Part shown: piece after piece, positions 20,922 through 33,220 of the stretch | Layout of the letters: each line of letters begins with the position of its first letter | Numbering within the stretch: the first letter of the stretch is position 1 | NCBI GenBank assembly: GCA_945910035.1 | Contig: OX246754.1 | Location: 228,614,658-228,678,657 of the forward strand | Reading direction: 5' to 3' | Source: Brachypalpus laphriformis | Lineage: Eukaryota; Arthropoda; Insecta; Diptera; Syrphidae | Length of the DNA stretch: 64,000 nt | Position numbers and translations under genes: made by a program | The notes under the pieces: generated by a model | The model's input: only the letters and a program-made list of their open reading frames with translations | What the model was told of the DNA's origin: nothing | Database searches by the model: none

Positions 20922-23900
20922 AGGTAACTTCTTCAATGATTGGAAATAAATTTGGCAGTCTTGGTACACAATCTCTGCTCATTGGTTTAAAAATTAATTG
21001 ATTTCTCGAATAAAAAGGGAGCTCTTCTTGCATCTGTATATTGACCAAAAGTTTTGAAGCCAGTATAATATATTTGAAACTACCCCCAACTTGGAAACCA
21101 TGAGTTACAGTAAATCCACCCACCAAAATGATTGTGTCTACTCTAATCCAACATACAGATTCTGCATCTATATATACACATGTACATAGTCGATCACTTC
21201 CTTTACACCCTTCATAATATATTTCCGTTATACGCGAGTAGGTGTTTATTCTATACCCTTCCGTTCCTATTTTCGTTACTCTACCGTCGCTTAAAAGTGT
21301 CTCATCAGTCTGCCGAATTTCCTCCTCACACTTCTGTCGAACTTATTGAGCATGTTATTTTCTACCAGTTCTCCGCCATGAAAGTAAATTTATTAAAAAG
21401 ATATAAATACTAAACTTTGTATGAAGCGAGTAGACACAAATGAAGCTCTATTTAAAAGAAATCACAGATAACTAAGAAAGCTTCAGCAAACTTCGATGAC
21501 TATGCAACGGCACAAGTCGATAATTAAAAACAATACTCGGTTCGAATGACAAGCGTTTAAGTGCCATGCTAATTGCTTGTTCTGTGTTTCTAAGAAAAAA
21601 AGTATTTTATAACGTTTACCTGAACGCTTCAGTAAATAAATATCCCCACGTGGAACAACTTCGATGGCTTCTATCCAGACCTACAGAACGGCTCACTGTG
21701 AAGAACTCCTGTATTCCACAAATTGATGGACTTTTTATTTAATCCTTGAATTCTGCGCATCCATATTCGAAAAGGACAACGATTTCATTTCACTTTGGCA
21801 TCCCGAAAGTAAAGAAAACAAAAATTATCAGAAACTGACGATCAAACGATCCCCGCACACGAATCGCTCCCAACTGACACTTTTCACAGAGCGTGTCCAT
21901 TCACACGATATACCCCTAAACAAAGGAAGTCTAATCAAAACGCTAAGCACAACCCCATTAGTGGGACCACTTGAACAGCATTCTGTTTGTTGTTTCTCCG
22001 AGTGCACACACCGTGTAGTGGAGGAGGGTAATTCGCATGCGTCGTCAACCCCTAGAGCTCCAAAACACGATCGCGTCGGTCGGCTTCACGATCATTATTA
22101 GCAACGTTATCATCTCTTCAATCCCAAGGTCTAGAGAAGTGAAACTGGAAGAAATTCAATTAGAAAATTTGATACTTGACAGAGATGACGAAATGGGAAG
22201 AAACTTTCTGTGTATGGATTTGGTGACAGTACGAGACACTGTGGCGGAACAATCAATTTTCTGTACTAGTGGTTTTGCGGTTACAAGCGGGGGAAAAAAG
22301 GAAACTGACCGTAAGCTTGGCAAGTGGCGACTTAATTCGATAGTATGTACTTAACACGTGGAGCAGTAATGGGGTGTACTTTTGTGTTTCTAAAGATTTG
22401 TCCTTCAAGCAAGAGCCATCGCGCCGGGCGACGACTTGTCCGAGAGTAGAAGTAATTTCTCTATTTTCAGATTTTGGCACTGTTTGTTGTGCAAATGAAG
22501 ATTTATGATCCACAAAAAAAAAAAAAAATCAACGAAATTGTAAAAAAAAAAAAAGTTTGGAACAGTCACCACACCTCCTTCATGGTGACTGATTTAACCG
22601 GAGGTCATTACTTTTGTTTTAAGATGTAATTTACCTTCGGCTTATTCTTGATTGTATTATACTTGAGATATACACAAATGTTTATTTTCAGAGTCAGTTG
22701 GACAGTCCTACAAGGTTGTACATAGCTAGTAATTGACATTTCGTGGAGTCCGCAATGCATGACAACTAGCTTTAGGAACTATTATGCGACCAGAAGTTGA
22801 CTAATCAGATGGTCATCTAGATACCTAATGTATGAGTTTGTTATCAAGAAGGGCTGCAAAGTTATATGTCTCCGTTGATGATTGTTTTACGTAAGTGACT
22901 GTGTGGAACGCTAATATGGGTATATTTTTATTGCCCATGAATTAAGAGAAGAACTTTGTCGCCTAATTCGAAAGATAAATTTATTGAAAGATAAGGAGTA
23001 TAACTGTGTCGCACGTATGAATACTTGCATCTTTGCAAATTGATTGTGTAACTAAAATTGATGAAAGTACAGTTTATAACTTTTTAAATTTTTTAAAAAC
23101 GATTTTTTTAAGTGATAACGTTTTTAAGATCGACGCGTTAAGGTAATCGCTCGCAAATGAACGAGAGTTTCCGTCGCAGTAATTTCAAAGTTCAGTAACA
23201 TATGTATAACTAAAATAACTGAAAATAGAATTAGCGCCCACATCTTGGCCTTTTTTTTTTAAAGAGGAAGGAAGAACGTTTATGACAATACCACTCAATG
23301 TCGCTATGTGCGGGCCAAAACCCAAAATTTTCGACTCTCCGGATTCAGCACGTGTCTATTAATGGGATCATATACGAAGACGAAGAGTGCGATAAAAGTG
23401 GACCCAGACCCATCGCATCCACTTGGGGTGCCCAATATGTCGGCGGGGGCCAAAATTGGACTTGCATCGGGGTCGAGAACTACTTAAAAAAAAAAACATT
23501 TTTAAATAATGACTTTGGCCATGAATGTGACATTTGCGACCGTTTGTGGTTCAAAAATGATTTAAAGCCTACCAATAGCAGTATTTTTTTTTATATAATA
23601 AAAGAAAACCCAAATTTCAAAGCACTTAAAGTCTCCGGTCAATGTACTATCAGGCAGTGACCTTTCTTTGAGGTAATGGTTTGAAAAGTTTCGATGTTAT
23701 TCGTTTTCTGATCCATCCATGCTGATGCGCTCCCAATTAGTGCGAATGCAATGCGGTTGCAGTTCGGATGCAGTGTGCTTTCAGTTGCAGTTACACTGTA
23801 GTGCCGATGAAGTTTTTATGCCTCTTGTTTTGCTTTATCTGTTTGCCAACATTCTTAATAAATCCAGGGTTTTGTTGTTGTGGCCGGGAAAAACCAAGTA

Positions 23901-24180
23901 CATCAGAAGCAGTATCTTTGACGGCCGCTGGTCTTACGCAATTGCTGTATCGAGGCCTACCATTTTTTTTCCCTTTGCTGCTTTAATATCACCGATATCT
24001 ACAATATTTTATCCATACGACCAGCGGTATTCCCGTATTTATTAATTCGGATAGCTCACTCTATCTTGAAGCCATGTTACCATCACCCAAAGAGTTAAAT
24101 AACCAGAAAAGTGCTGATTTCAATGTGAAAATGAACTACAGATGCAGTTGGTGAGCTAAATAACATATTCGACCTGGTTC
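20922..24180. other. No recognisable gene
   Basis: Unassigned sequence. ORFs of 105 codons (22037-22354) and 120 codons (23298-23660) carry no family motif. The second contains lysine and phenylalanine runs from homopolymers. Poly-A tracts at 22513-22528 and 22541-22553 could be old retroposon tails, but no body can be recognised beside them. Confidence 0.45.
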
Positions 24181-24227
24181 CGTGTCGGGAGAATTCTATC
24201 CAAACAAACAAACGGTTCTGCACCGGT

Positions 24228-24312
24228 TGCCGTGTCTCAGCTATTAGAGTGACGGAATACAAATCAAGAGCTTCAAGGTTCGAATTCTAGTAAATACTAA
24301 GCCTTTTTTTTT
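24228..24312 (+). repeat. Possible tRNA-like SINE head
   Basis: The sequence GTTGCCGTGTCTCAGCTATTAGAGTG resembles an A-box region, and about 40 bases later AGGTTCGAATTCT is a good B-box match. An A-poor, T-rich run follows. It does not fold convincingly into a full cloverleaf by eye and lacks a clear anticodon arm. At best it is a decayed SINE head or tRNA pseudogene, unrelated in detail to the SINE at 2469-2740. Confidence 0.25.
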
Positions 24313-25950
24313 TTTGACGATCCTATCCATTTGGATACAGCGTAAAACTGTTGACAAATATCAGCGCACCGCACTGCTGTGAATACCTCTAAGACATTCA
24401 TTTTCTATTTGCTCTTGTTGCTGTGGTGGTATCATTGAATGGCTTATGACCAGTGGTTATTCTTATCAGCGCGGGCAGTAGTCACTTGCGTAGGCGTTTG
24501 CAATTCCTTAGTTTCATAACCTATTTAATTTGTACTTCCGAAATCACTTTTAGAGAGTTACCGTTTTGAGCACTTTGTATAGTTCTGATCCTGTTGGATG
24601 TCACTTCATTAGTCTGTGCTCATGTGTTCTATACCTTTCCTCAACCACCGAGGCTTTTAATTTGTTAATAGGGCTCTTGAAATGTTGGTGGAATACCAAA
24701 CGATTTGGTGTAGCAGGAAACACTGCATAGTCGCCATCATTCATTACTTCCTTAATTCTCTAAATAATCGGCAGATTATTTGTCCTTCTCCCAGGCCTTT
24801 ACTGACTTTCTTTCTAATATTTTCTTTTTTTTTTGTTTCTTTTGTGCAAAGTTATATATATCACTCACCCGACCATCAGCTTATAAAGCTTTAGCACTGT
24901 CTACTCGAAAATTGCAAAATCTAACATTTCTTGTTTCAAAACACTCATCAGCAACACTCACTTCAAAACTAATCTTGCCATATACGCTGTTTGTCCATCA
25001 CACTGCAAATTCCAGCAATAGTCGGTCTATTAAATATGCCACACTTCAACTTCATATTGAAACTCTCATTCACATAGCGGGCGCGCATTCCCTCAACACA
25101 AACATCCTGCACTGCAAGGATAAACTAACTAAACCAACCACCATGCCAACCCGCACGAACGAAACGCACATAAACACCTTGGCAAAGACGAAAGTAAAAT
25201 GCAATCGCCTGCGATCGACCATCACTTCGTGGGCGAACAAGCCTCAACCCGAATCCATTTATATACTCAAACGCGAGCAGTGTCTAATGCCTCGAGAAGG
25301 ACGTGTTATGCTCCAGATAGAGACGGGCCCCATTCGACAGTGTACGAAGTGGTTGCCTTTGGCGGCGCATCAGTGGCAGCGTGCATATACCCGTGTTTGG
25401 AAAGTGCGATAGTTTCACCAACTTTTGTGGGAGCTCTTGCAGCTTTCGACGGGTAATACGTTGTACGCCGCCAAGGGGTTAACTCGGATACGTGCAGCAT
25501 TTAATCTGAATGGATACATGACATTGTGGTTCTTTTATGGAGGTCTTTTGCTATTTTTCCGAAACATTCATTTACGTTGCGCTTTTTTGGGTAACTAACC
25601 GGTTGGAGGGGTCTTTGGATGATTGAGACAGATGAGTTTGAGGTAGGCCGTTTTTGGACGTTGAAACAATATACAAAGGTTCCTTGAAACAATATACAAA
25701 GATTGTTTGTCTAAAAGAATGTGGAGCATTTAGAATTACACACTCGAAACAAAGTTTGTAGTTCCTCTTACCTTATGCAGACAACTGCAGGCTTTTCAAT
25801 AGAACTATATTAGATTAGACTAGATTCTTATTTTTATACAAAAATATTTACAAAATCAAACAAAAATCCGTAAGCATTGACATTGCCGTCTGCCTGGTTG
25901 ACAAAAAGTAAAACATTAATTAATTATAGCCTAATATCACAGTGATGAAC
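24313..25950. other. No recognisable gene
   Basis: The 210-codon ORF at 24780-25412 is long for this AT-rich context, but it starts in a T-run-encoded phenylalanine stretch and contains no domain I know. Overlapping ORFs occur on both strands at 25199-25500, where GC content is locally higher. I see no splice or homology support for a gene. Confidence 0.4.
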
Positions 25951-25954
25951 TAAT

Positions 25955-27860
25955 TCGTTATTTGCCTTATTTCATTTCCAATTTTTTCAGAAGTTTTCAT
26001 CCAAGACTCTCTCTCTATATTGTAAAGCAATTTTGTAGTACCTGGTAAGTGTTGTGACGTCAATCTCATTAAGGATTTGCAGGACTTGGTTTTCCGACAA
26101 GAAATCATTTCCAAACATAGATCTCCTTGTTTCTCGCAAAATTGGGCACTTGCCAAGAAAATGAAAAGTATCCTCTCTTTCTGACAAATTACAAATGCTG
26201 CAGACTAGCGATAGGTCATCCCTGTGGGGTATTTAACTCAGTTTCAGGAGCTCTCCAAGCAGTTTTAGGTCCATTGTTATTTCTTCTATGCTGTAATCGT
26301 CCCGGAAGTAATTATTCTTCTCCAAATTGTGGCATAGCCGACTGTAGACAGCTCTATGGAGTGACCCTGCTGCCTCTTTCAGAAATCTTTCTCTGATCTA
26401 CTCATCACACGCGCGATCAATTGATAAAGTTATGACTTCCAACTCCTCGCATCCTCCACACTAAACTCCATTCCACATCCACTAGCTAGTCACAGCCACT
26501 CTTTGTACATCCAGTTTTATGCCGTAAAGATTGTAAAGCCGCTTTCTTCGGTAGTCTATAGTCCAGCATGTTTAGTACTTTAAGTACGTAATCCACCTAC
26601 AGTTTTCGGGTTTTTACGAAGAATGGTGATAAGCCTGTCTCTAATATGAGCATGTAATTTGGCGTGTTCGGTGGAGGATGAAATGCTCTCTTTGTATAAA
26701 ACCTGAGTACTTTTTCCACCGTCTCAAATTGTTTTCCTCCCCATATATGTGCAACGTAGAAGAGAATGAATTTCGAAACTGATTCAAACACTTTATATTT
26801 GCTGATGTGAGCTATATATTTGTTGGTGAAACATTTTCTCCAGGCAATGTTGATAGCTATTTTCGACTTCGACAATTTCTCTTTAAGTTGCCTTTCCATG
26901 TTTAGATTTCTTGTAAAATACACTCCGAGGTTCTTATACTCTTTCACCACTTGGATAGTTTCCCCATTAAAATGCCATTTTTCATTTGCGTAGTTTCTGC
27001 CTCCACCTCTTTTAAAAATCATTATTTGAGACTTGCTCAAATTTACCACCGGATTTCACATTTTACAGTATTCGGAGAGTCGGTTTATTGTAAGCTGTAG
27101 AGATTTGGGTAAGTACGCCAAAGGGACTACGTAGTCTGCAAAAAGAAGGGCTTTAATCAGCACACCTCCATATTAAACCCCTCCAGATAAGAAATCCACT
27201 ATATTCTCAATGAAGAGTGCAAATAAACTTGGACTCAGAGCACAACCTTGCCTTTCCCTTGATACCGAACTAAACCATTCTGGAAAGACCTCACCATTCC
27301 ATACAGCTGGCTTGGTATCCACGTACAGATTTTTAATCACTCGTCGGAACTTTAGTGACATGCCCATGCCAAAGAGCTTGTAAAATAAAGCATTTCGGTC
27401 CACTGAGTCAAAAGCTGCCTTGAAGTCAAGGAAGAATGCGTATAGTTTCTCCTCAAGAGAAAGGACTCCACAATACTATTTAAGACAAACACGTGATCGA
27501 CAGTGGAATATCCTGGCGGGAAACCCGTTTGATATTCCTTGAGCAGGTTGTTGGTACTTATCCACGCAGTTAATCGACTTTGCAATATCGCTGCTAAAAT
27601 TTTGTATGACGCATTTAAAAAGGAAATGCCTTGATAATTTCCTGGGTCCGCCATACAACCTTTCTTATGAATCGGAAAGATCAGGGCTTCTTTGAAGCGC
27701 TACGCTATTATGCCATTTTCCAAAATGTTGTTGAACAAGTAGGTAAGATTGGTGTTCAGTTCGTTTGTACCATATTTGTAGAACTTGGCTGGTATCCCAT
27801 CTGATCTAGCAGCTTTACCATCCTTAATAGAACGCTGCAATTGCATTACATTATAATTTC
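25955..27860 (-). pseudogene. Antisense LINE reverse transcriptase relic
   Basis: In minus-strand order: AARSDGIPAKFYKYG (about 27830-27790), PGNYQGISFLNASYKILAAIL, FPPGYSTVDHVFVLNSIVESF, then the ALSPSLFALFIENIVDFLSGG part and, after a deleted catalytic region, NLSKSQIMIFKRGGG, EYKNLGVYFT and PNTPNYMLILETGLSP. The last piece (26187-25950) has EREDTFHFLGKCPILRETR, a degraded terminal motif. No YADD box was found, and frames change at least three times. It resembles insect LINEs of the CR1/jockey group, but I cannot name the clade. Confidence 0.75.
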
Positions 27861-28050
27861 ACAGCTGCTTTAGCTGCATAAATGGTTAGTAAAGGGAACA
27901 TAAATAAAATGGAATAAATGCTATTTATATTGGATTATCAGGTAGAGATCAATGTCCATATGTTGTAATGACTCCTAGACTAGCTTCCAGCTATATACCT
28001 TACACCAGCCTGCGACATGTTGCGCCTTCATAGCTTGCTTTAATAATAGC

Positions 28051-28336
28051 TGATTGAGTGGGTGATGTGCATGGGATGCACATCCAATAAAAAAGCAAAA
28101 TTCGGAAAATTACACTGTTATTAAATTTACCAAAAAAAAACGTGGGGTCTGCCAGCCGCCACTCAAAAGGATACACAACAGCAAGAGAGCTAAAGTTATG
28201 GCGGCGCCGGTTTTATATAAAAAAATACAATGCTACCAATTTGGACTGGTGTGGTCGCCCTCTAGTGACATTTTACAACTTGAGGGTCGCATCACACTAG
28301 ACCCAGTATTATTGTTCTTTAATTTTAGTTTGAACA
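28051..28336 (-). repeat. BEL-1 3' LTR (286 bp)
   Basis: A direct repeat of 34209-34496. On the plus strand it begins TGATTGAGTGGG and ends TAGTTTGAACA, so in element orientation it runs TGTTCAAAC to CACTCAATCA. The adjacent internal sequence (28337-28350) is G-rich on the minus strand (GGCGGCCGG), at the place of a polypurine tract but not purine-pure. Confidence 0.93.
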
Positions 28337-28540
28337 TTACCGGCCGCCTTGCCGCAATGCGGCTAAATGAAATACATACATAGGTAACTATTATGAATTA
28401 TAAGGTCTTATAATTAGAAATAACCAAACAATAGTATAGTGCATTCAAAATAAATGTATTGTATAGGAGTTTATAGATACTTCATCTAAAATATAAATAA
28501 AAAAAGAAATTGTGGATAATTTTGCTGTGTAACGATTGTG

Positions 28541-30404
28541 CTAGCAATTTGGCAATACGCAAACTTTAACAATGGGTCGGGTAATATTTCCAAGCTGGGT
28601 TTTTATCGTTACCACTCTCACTCTGCCATCTGAACCGGGATGAGTTTGGATAATACGTCCAAGACGCCACTCCGTTGAAGGTAAGTTTTCATTTTTAATC
28701 GCGACAAGATCGTTTACTTTCACGTCAGTTTGAGGATACTTCCATTTATGTCTTTTGTACAACTCCTTTAGGTATTCCTCCTTCCAGCGTCGACAAAACT
28801 CTTGTTGCAAACACTTGAGTTTTTCCCAACGGTTGATGATGGAAAGGGAAGGCTCCAGTATTTCTGGTTCAGGTAATGCGAGCAATGGACTGCCGCGCAA
28901 AAAATTACCAGGCGTAAGGGCTAGCAAATCAGTGGGATTCTCGGACATAGTCGAGATTGGCCTTGAATTGAGGCAAGCTTCTATTCGAGCTAATAACGTC
29001 GAGACCTCTTCAAAAGTGAACTTATTTGAGCTGGCAACTTTTCTGAAGTGGGTTTTGAAACTTTTAACACCGGCTTCCCACAAGCCGCCGATGTGTGGCG
29101 CGCCAGGTGGAATGAAATTCCAGATAAGCCCCTGAAGCCCGTATTTTGCAGTGACGGCGTTACCAGCGGTTTCAAGCAACATCTTAAACTCCCTTTGAAT
29201 TAGGGTATTGGCACCAACAAAATTGGTACCATGGTCAGTGAATACCTCTTTTGGTAAGCCACGATGAGCTACAAAGCGAGCAAAAGCTGCCAAGAAAACT
29301 TGGGATGATAAGTCACTAGCAGCTTCAAGATGGATTGCTTTAGTTGAGAAACATACAAATACGCATGTATATCCTTTGGTAATACGGCAGTTCCGCCCGC
29401 TAAAGCTTTTGATATCGAACGGACCTGCAAAGTCAATGCCGGTATAAGTAAAAGGGGGAGAATATGTGCAGCGCTCAGTAGGTAGAGCTGCCATTAGTTG
29501 CGTACTCATTTTTTGTTTATGAATAACACACGTTTTGCAACGATTTATACGAGTCTTTATGAGCGTTTTCAACCGTGGAATCCAAAATATCTGCCTGACC
29601 ATACGTAACACCAGCACGTTACCGCCATGCAGCGATAATGTGTGAAGAAAGTCAATAAGAAGGGAGGAGTACGGCGAGGCGTACGGCAATATGATTGGAT
29701 AACGCTCATTATAAGTGAGATTGGCATTGATTAATCTGCCATTGACAGGGAGTGTCTTATAAGAATCCAGAAACGGATTGAGGGTGATCAAAGGACTTTT
29801 AGAACTGATGGGTTCTCCCTTGGATAGTAGATGAAATTCGGCAGAAAAGTATCTGCGTTGTGCCACATGAATAAGTTTAAGTTTGGCCTTCTCTACGTCC
29901 TTCTGAGTGAGCGATAGAGTACTAGGACGTGAGTTAGGACGAATATGGTTACGAGCATGATAATAAAAGCGAAAGATATAAGAAACTACTCGTAGTGCCC
30001 GACCAAATGAAGAAAATCTGGTCAAGACATCTTCATTGTTTTGAATGGAATAGGTTTTTATATTTCGTGCCTTCAAATGTTCTTCTGCTGCCGGAGTTGG
30101 CAGACTATTTGGCCAATCACACTCTGGCCTTTGGAGCCATGAAGGGCCATTCCACCAAAGAGAATTGTCCTTTAGATCAAGAGGGAGGATGCCACGAGTA
30201 GCGAGATCTGCGGGGTTATCGAGAGATCTAGCGTGACGCCACTGAGTATTTCCCACATTGTCCAAAATGATTGTTATGCGATTGGCAATGAAAGTCTTCC
30301 AGGTGTGGGGAGGTTTATTCAGCCATGCAAGAACGATCGATGTTGATCGAAGATAGGGTGCGCAGTTAACACCGAATGTGACCGTAAGTAATTCACAATC
30401 CTCC
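28541..30404 (-). pseudogene. pol: BEL-1 RNase H end, integrase and DUF5641 tail
   Basis: About 620 codons are open on the minus strand. The RNase H end reads QWRHARSLDNPADLATRG. The integrase zinc domain is LSLHGGNVLV..RCKTC, and the catalytic core has GIDFAGPF (D), FTDHGTNFVG (D) and GGLWEAGVKSF (E), so the DDE triad is intact. The C-terminal DUF5641-like part (RRWKEEYLKELYKRHKW, VNDLVAIKNENLP, WRLGRI) ends at 28541. The frame is uninterrupted, unlike the damaged RT, so integrase protein could be made only from an altered transcript. Confidence 0.88.
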
Positions 30405-30576
30405 GTGACGCCACTGAGTATTTCCCACATTGTCCAAAATGATTGTTATGCGATTGGCAATGAAAGTCTTCCAGGTGTGGGGAGGTTTATTCAGCCATGC
30501 AAGAACGATCGATGTTGATCGAAGATAGGGTGCGCAGTTAACACCGAATGTGACCGTAAGTAATTCACAATCCTCT
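30233..30576. repeat. 172-bp tandem duplication in BEL-1 pol
   Basis: Two adjacent copies (30233-30404 and 30405-30576) look identical by eye over GTGACGCCACTGAG to AATTCACAATCCT, at an offset of 172 bases. Since 172 is not a multiple of three it also breaks the reading frame. Identity implies that it is much younger than the LTR divergence. Confidence 0.85.
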
Positions 30577-30700
30577 ATCTCCGCGTCGGAGGATTCTCGA
30601 AAAAGTATTCGTTGGAACGATGTCTCTTCTGGATGTACATTATACATGTACATGTATACATTTTTTCAATGTCTCCGTTGAAGACGAACTTAAAAAATCT
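30405..30700 (-). pseudogene. pol: BEL-1 truncated RT joined to RNase H
   Basis: On the minus strand, FQRILFRESSDAEIEDCELLTVTFGVNCAPYL is RT motif B territory. It passes directly into STSIVLAWLNKPPHTWKTF, which belongs to RNase H. The catalytic YVDD and the RT thumb are therefore deleted. The same junction is present in both copies of the 172-bp duplication. Confidence 0.8.
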
Positions 30701-32160
30701 CCATCGCAATAAGTGATGTGAGGTCCCGTTGAAGAGCAGGTCCGGCATATAATAGGTCATTGAGACTGTTTCCATTACTGGATGGACTTGATGCGTTAAA
30801 TACAACGCGAACCTTTGTCGAAGTACTCTCTGGTTTGAGCACTGCGTGGTGAGGGAGATAGAACGTTGAAACAACGTTATCGTTTAATTTCTTCTGCGAA
30901 TTAACTTTACGCATATGGCCTAAAGTTAAATATTCTTGGATGACTTTGGAATAAGTGGAATGTAGATCTGGGTTTTTAGCGAGAGATTTCTCGGAACGTA
31001 AAAATTGGTTTAAGGCAATGTGTCGCGAAAGCCCAAGTTTATTATTATTATCAGCCTCAGTCTTAAATGGTAATCTGACGATATATCTTCCATCCGGACT
31101 CCTTACGGTGGTACTCTGGTAAAGGTCTTCGCAGTATTGATCTGCGTCAGAGAGAGAGGGAGCAATATTTGGTACCTCCTCCAGCTCCCAAAATTTCTTT
31201 ATTTGGCTATCCAGTGTTGAAGCCGTGTAGTCCACAGTGGTAGCGAATGAATTGAAACGTTTAGGAAGAGGACCTGATATAATCCAACCGAAAACAGTCT
31301 TCTGTGCCACTAAGGAGTCTGATACATTTAGAACTCCAGGGCGAATGATGGTTGGATAAAGATCTGCTCCCACCAGAAAATCAACCTGGGATGACTTGTG
31401 AAATGTAGGATCAGCTAGCTTGAGTCCCGATAACTGACTCGTATCATTTAGCTGAAATGAAGAGGCAGGAAGATGGCCAGTTAAAGTTTTTAGAACGATG
31501 GCTTGAGCAAGGATAGGCTCGTTTGGGTTTTCATCATTAACGAGTGAAAGCGAACACATTTTTGTCGACGTAGCAGCGTACGTTGAGTTAATACCCGAGA
31601 TCTGAGCATTAATAGGTTGAACAGGCAATCGAAGACGTTTCTGAACTGCTTCGGAAACAAACGAAGTTTCAGAGCCCGGATCAACCATAGCCCTTATAAC
31701 GAAGGTGGATTGTTGATGAATTATTTTTATCAACGCGGTTGCGAGAAGAACAGCTCTACCGTTGACCGTGAAAAATGTTTGAAGTGCTGGAGCGTTACTC
31801 CATTGATTAGAAGTGGACTGTAAGTTTAAATGAGGTGAGTTAGCGTTGGTGGGCTGATTAGCACATGTGTTATTAGAAGTGAATATTTGAGGGGGAGAAG
31901 TGGAATGTGAAGCGACATGCAATAGCGAATGGTGTCGACCTTTGCATGTGCTACAACTGTACGAACTTGCACAGTCTTTGCTTAAATGCGTTACTGATAA
32001 ACAGTTGGAACAAAGTTTATTACTTCGAGTGAAGTTAAGGCGAGATTGAACTGTCATTTCCAAAAACTTCGGACACTTGCGTATTGGATGACGTTCTTTA
32101 CAAAGCTTACACGAGCCTGCATAGGATTTTGTACAATAAGTTTGCACGTTCGTTTTTTTG
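30690..32160 (-). pseudogene. pol: BEL-1 zinc knuckles, protease and RT start
   Basis: This frame opens near the A7 run and shows CKLCKERHPIRKC, CSNCLSVTHLSKDC and CSTCKGRHHSLLH cysteine-histidine motifs. The protease active site is MVDPGSETSFV (BEL proteases often have D-x-G-S). A linker region follows (SQVDFLVGADLYP, VFGWIISGPLP), then the start of RT (GHMRKV..YLPHHAVLKP, VRVVFNASSPS, LNDLLYAGPALQ). It loses frame near 30700; the neighbouring frame continues FNGDIEKMY, RT motif A. This is an expected BEL order with about 485 open codons. Confidence 0.85.
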
Positions 32161-33220
32161 ACGAATTAGATTGACGTGTGTTTGTGATTCCATGTGAGCG
32201 CGACATCACGTCAGAAATAGATTCTAGGATTCTATATCGAGAGTCCAAAAACCTATTTAATTGTTCCCAAGTTGGAACTTCCGTGGGCATTTGAATGGAT
32301 TGTTCCCAAAGAGCAAGAGTGGTTTTCGGCAACCGGGTCGCGCACGCATAAATCAAGATTGGATCCCAGTTCTTTGTATCAATTTGATGGGTTTGTAAGA
32401 CTGCAATTGAATCGTTGATAGAACTTTGAAGCAATTTCAAGCCTTGAGCGGATTCAGATTGAATAACCGGAAGATTGAAAATAACCTTTACTTGGTTGTT
32501 CACGAGGATGCGTTTATTTTCGAAATTATTTTTCAACGCTTCCCAGGCTAAGTCAGAGCTGTCATTTGTAAGCGGGAACTTGCTTACAATATTAAACGCA
32601 GCACCTTGGGTTTTTGCGCGTAAGTGGAACATTTTTTGAACTGGTCCAAGCTTGGGATGCTGCCTGTTAACAGCATCGAACATGTCCCGAAAGGACGGCC
32701 ATGAGATATAATCGCCATGGAAAACTTCAGTGTCGCAAGGAGGAAGTTTAACGCACTGAAAGGAGGACGTGCCGTAATCAGTTGCACAAGAGGATGTACC
32801 GTTACTAACTGTAGGGGAAGTCGCACCATTATTACCTGTAGAGCTAGACGCACCGTTGTTAACTGTAGCGGCAGACGAACCGTTAGTGCAGAGAGGAGAT
32901 ACCTTTACAACTGGATGTGGCTCTTTAAATTGCGACATTATTTCGAGCATGATACCGAGACAGGAAATATACGTTTCGTTTGAAAACGTGTATTTCGCTT
33001 TAAGAATACCAATATCCAAATCTTCTTTCTCTAATTCAGCGGCATCGCGAGTGCATTCGGCATACGTTAATTTAACCGCGCTCCACAATTCTTTTAATTC
33101 AATTCGACGCGCTTCCAAAGTCGAAGCTGTATGTTTAGATCTTTCGATCTCTTTGAAATGCGCAAAAAAATCGACCAATTGGTCAGCAGCAAAAATAAAA
33201 TTCGAAATTCCCGTACTCAT
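32054..33220 (-). CDS. gag: BEL-1 gag protein
   Basis: The 388-codon frame starts at ATG 33218-33220 (AAAATGAG, a fly-like start context). An N-terminal coiled region (EARRIELKELWSAVKLTYAE) leads to a low-complexity stretch of repeated N-G-A/T-S units (about residues 120-150). The DUF1759 capsid-type region follows (FHGDYISWPSFRDMF, KMFHLRAKTQG, SWEQ-like VPTWEQLNRFLDSRY). The frame leaves the pol frame at an A7 run (32153-32159) just before the zinc knuckles, and its last 32 or so codons are probably out of register. BEL elements normally make one continuous gag-pol, so this is either a one-base indel or a frameshift site. Confidence 0.85.
   Translation of the reverse strand: MSTGISNFIFAADQLVDFFAHFKEIERSKHTASTLEARRIELKELWSAVKLTYAECTRDAAELEKEDLDIGILKAKYTFSNETYISCLGIMLEIMSQFKEPHPVVKVSPLCTNGSSAATVNNGASSSTGNNGATSPTVSNGTSSCATDYGTSSFQCVKLPPCDTEVFHGDYISWPSFRDMFDAVNRQHPKLGPVQKMFHLRAKTQGAAFNIVSKFPLTNDSSDLAWEALKNNFENKRILVNNQVKVIFNLPVIQSESAQGLKLLQSSINDSIAVLQTHQIDTKNWDPILIYACATRLPKTTLALWEQSIQMPTEVPTWEQLNRFLDSRYRILESISDVMSRSHGITNTRQSNSSKKRTCKLIVQNPMQARVSFVKNVIQYASVRSFWK

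Noticed and set aside
22037..22354. 105-codon ORF, acidic in the middle
   Set aside because: No family match and no promoter or splice evidence; length is within chance for a gene-free stretch of this size.
22513..22553. Pair of poly-A tracts that might mark a processed pseudogene
   Set aside because: No coding or UTR-like body is recognisable upstream, and no target duplication was seen.
24780..25412. 210-codon ORF in unassigned DNA
   Set aside because: It begins in a T-run, has no recognisable domain and overlaps other ORFs. It could be a real unknown exon but cannot be supported.
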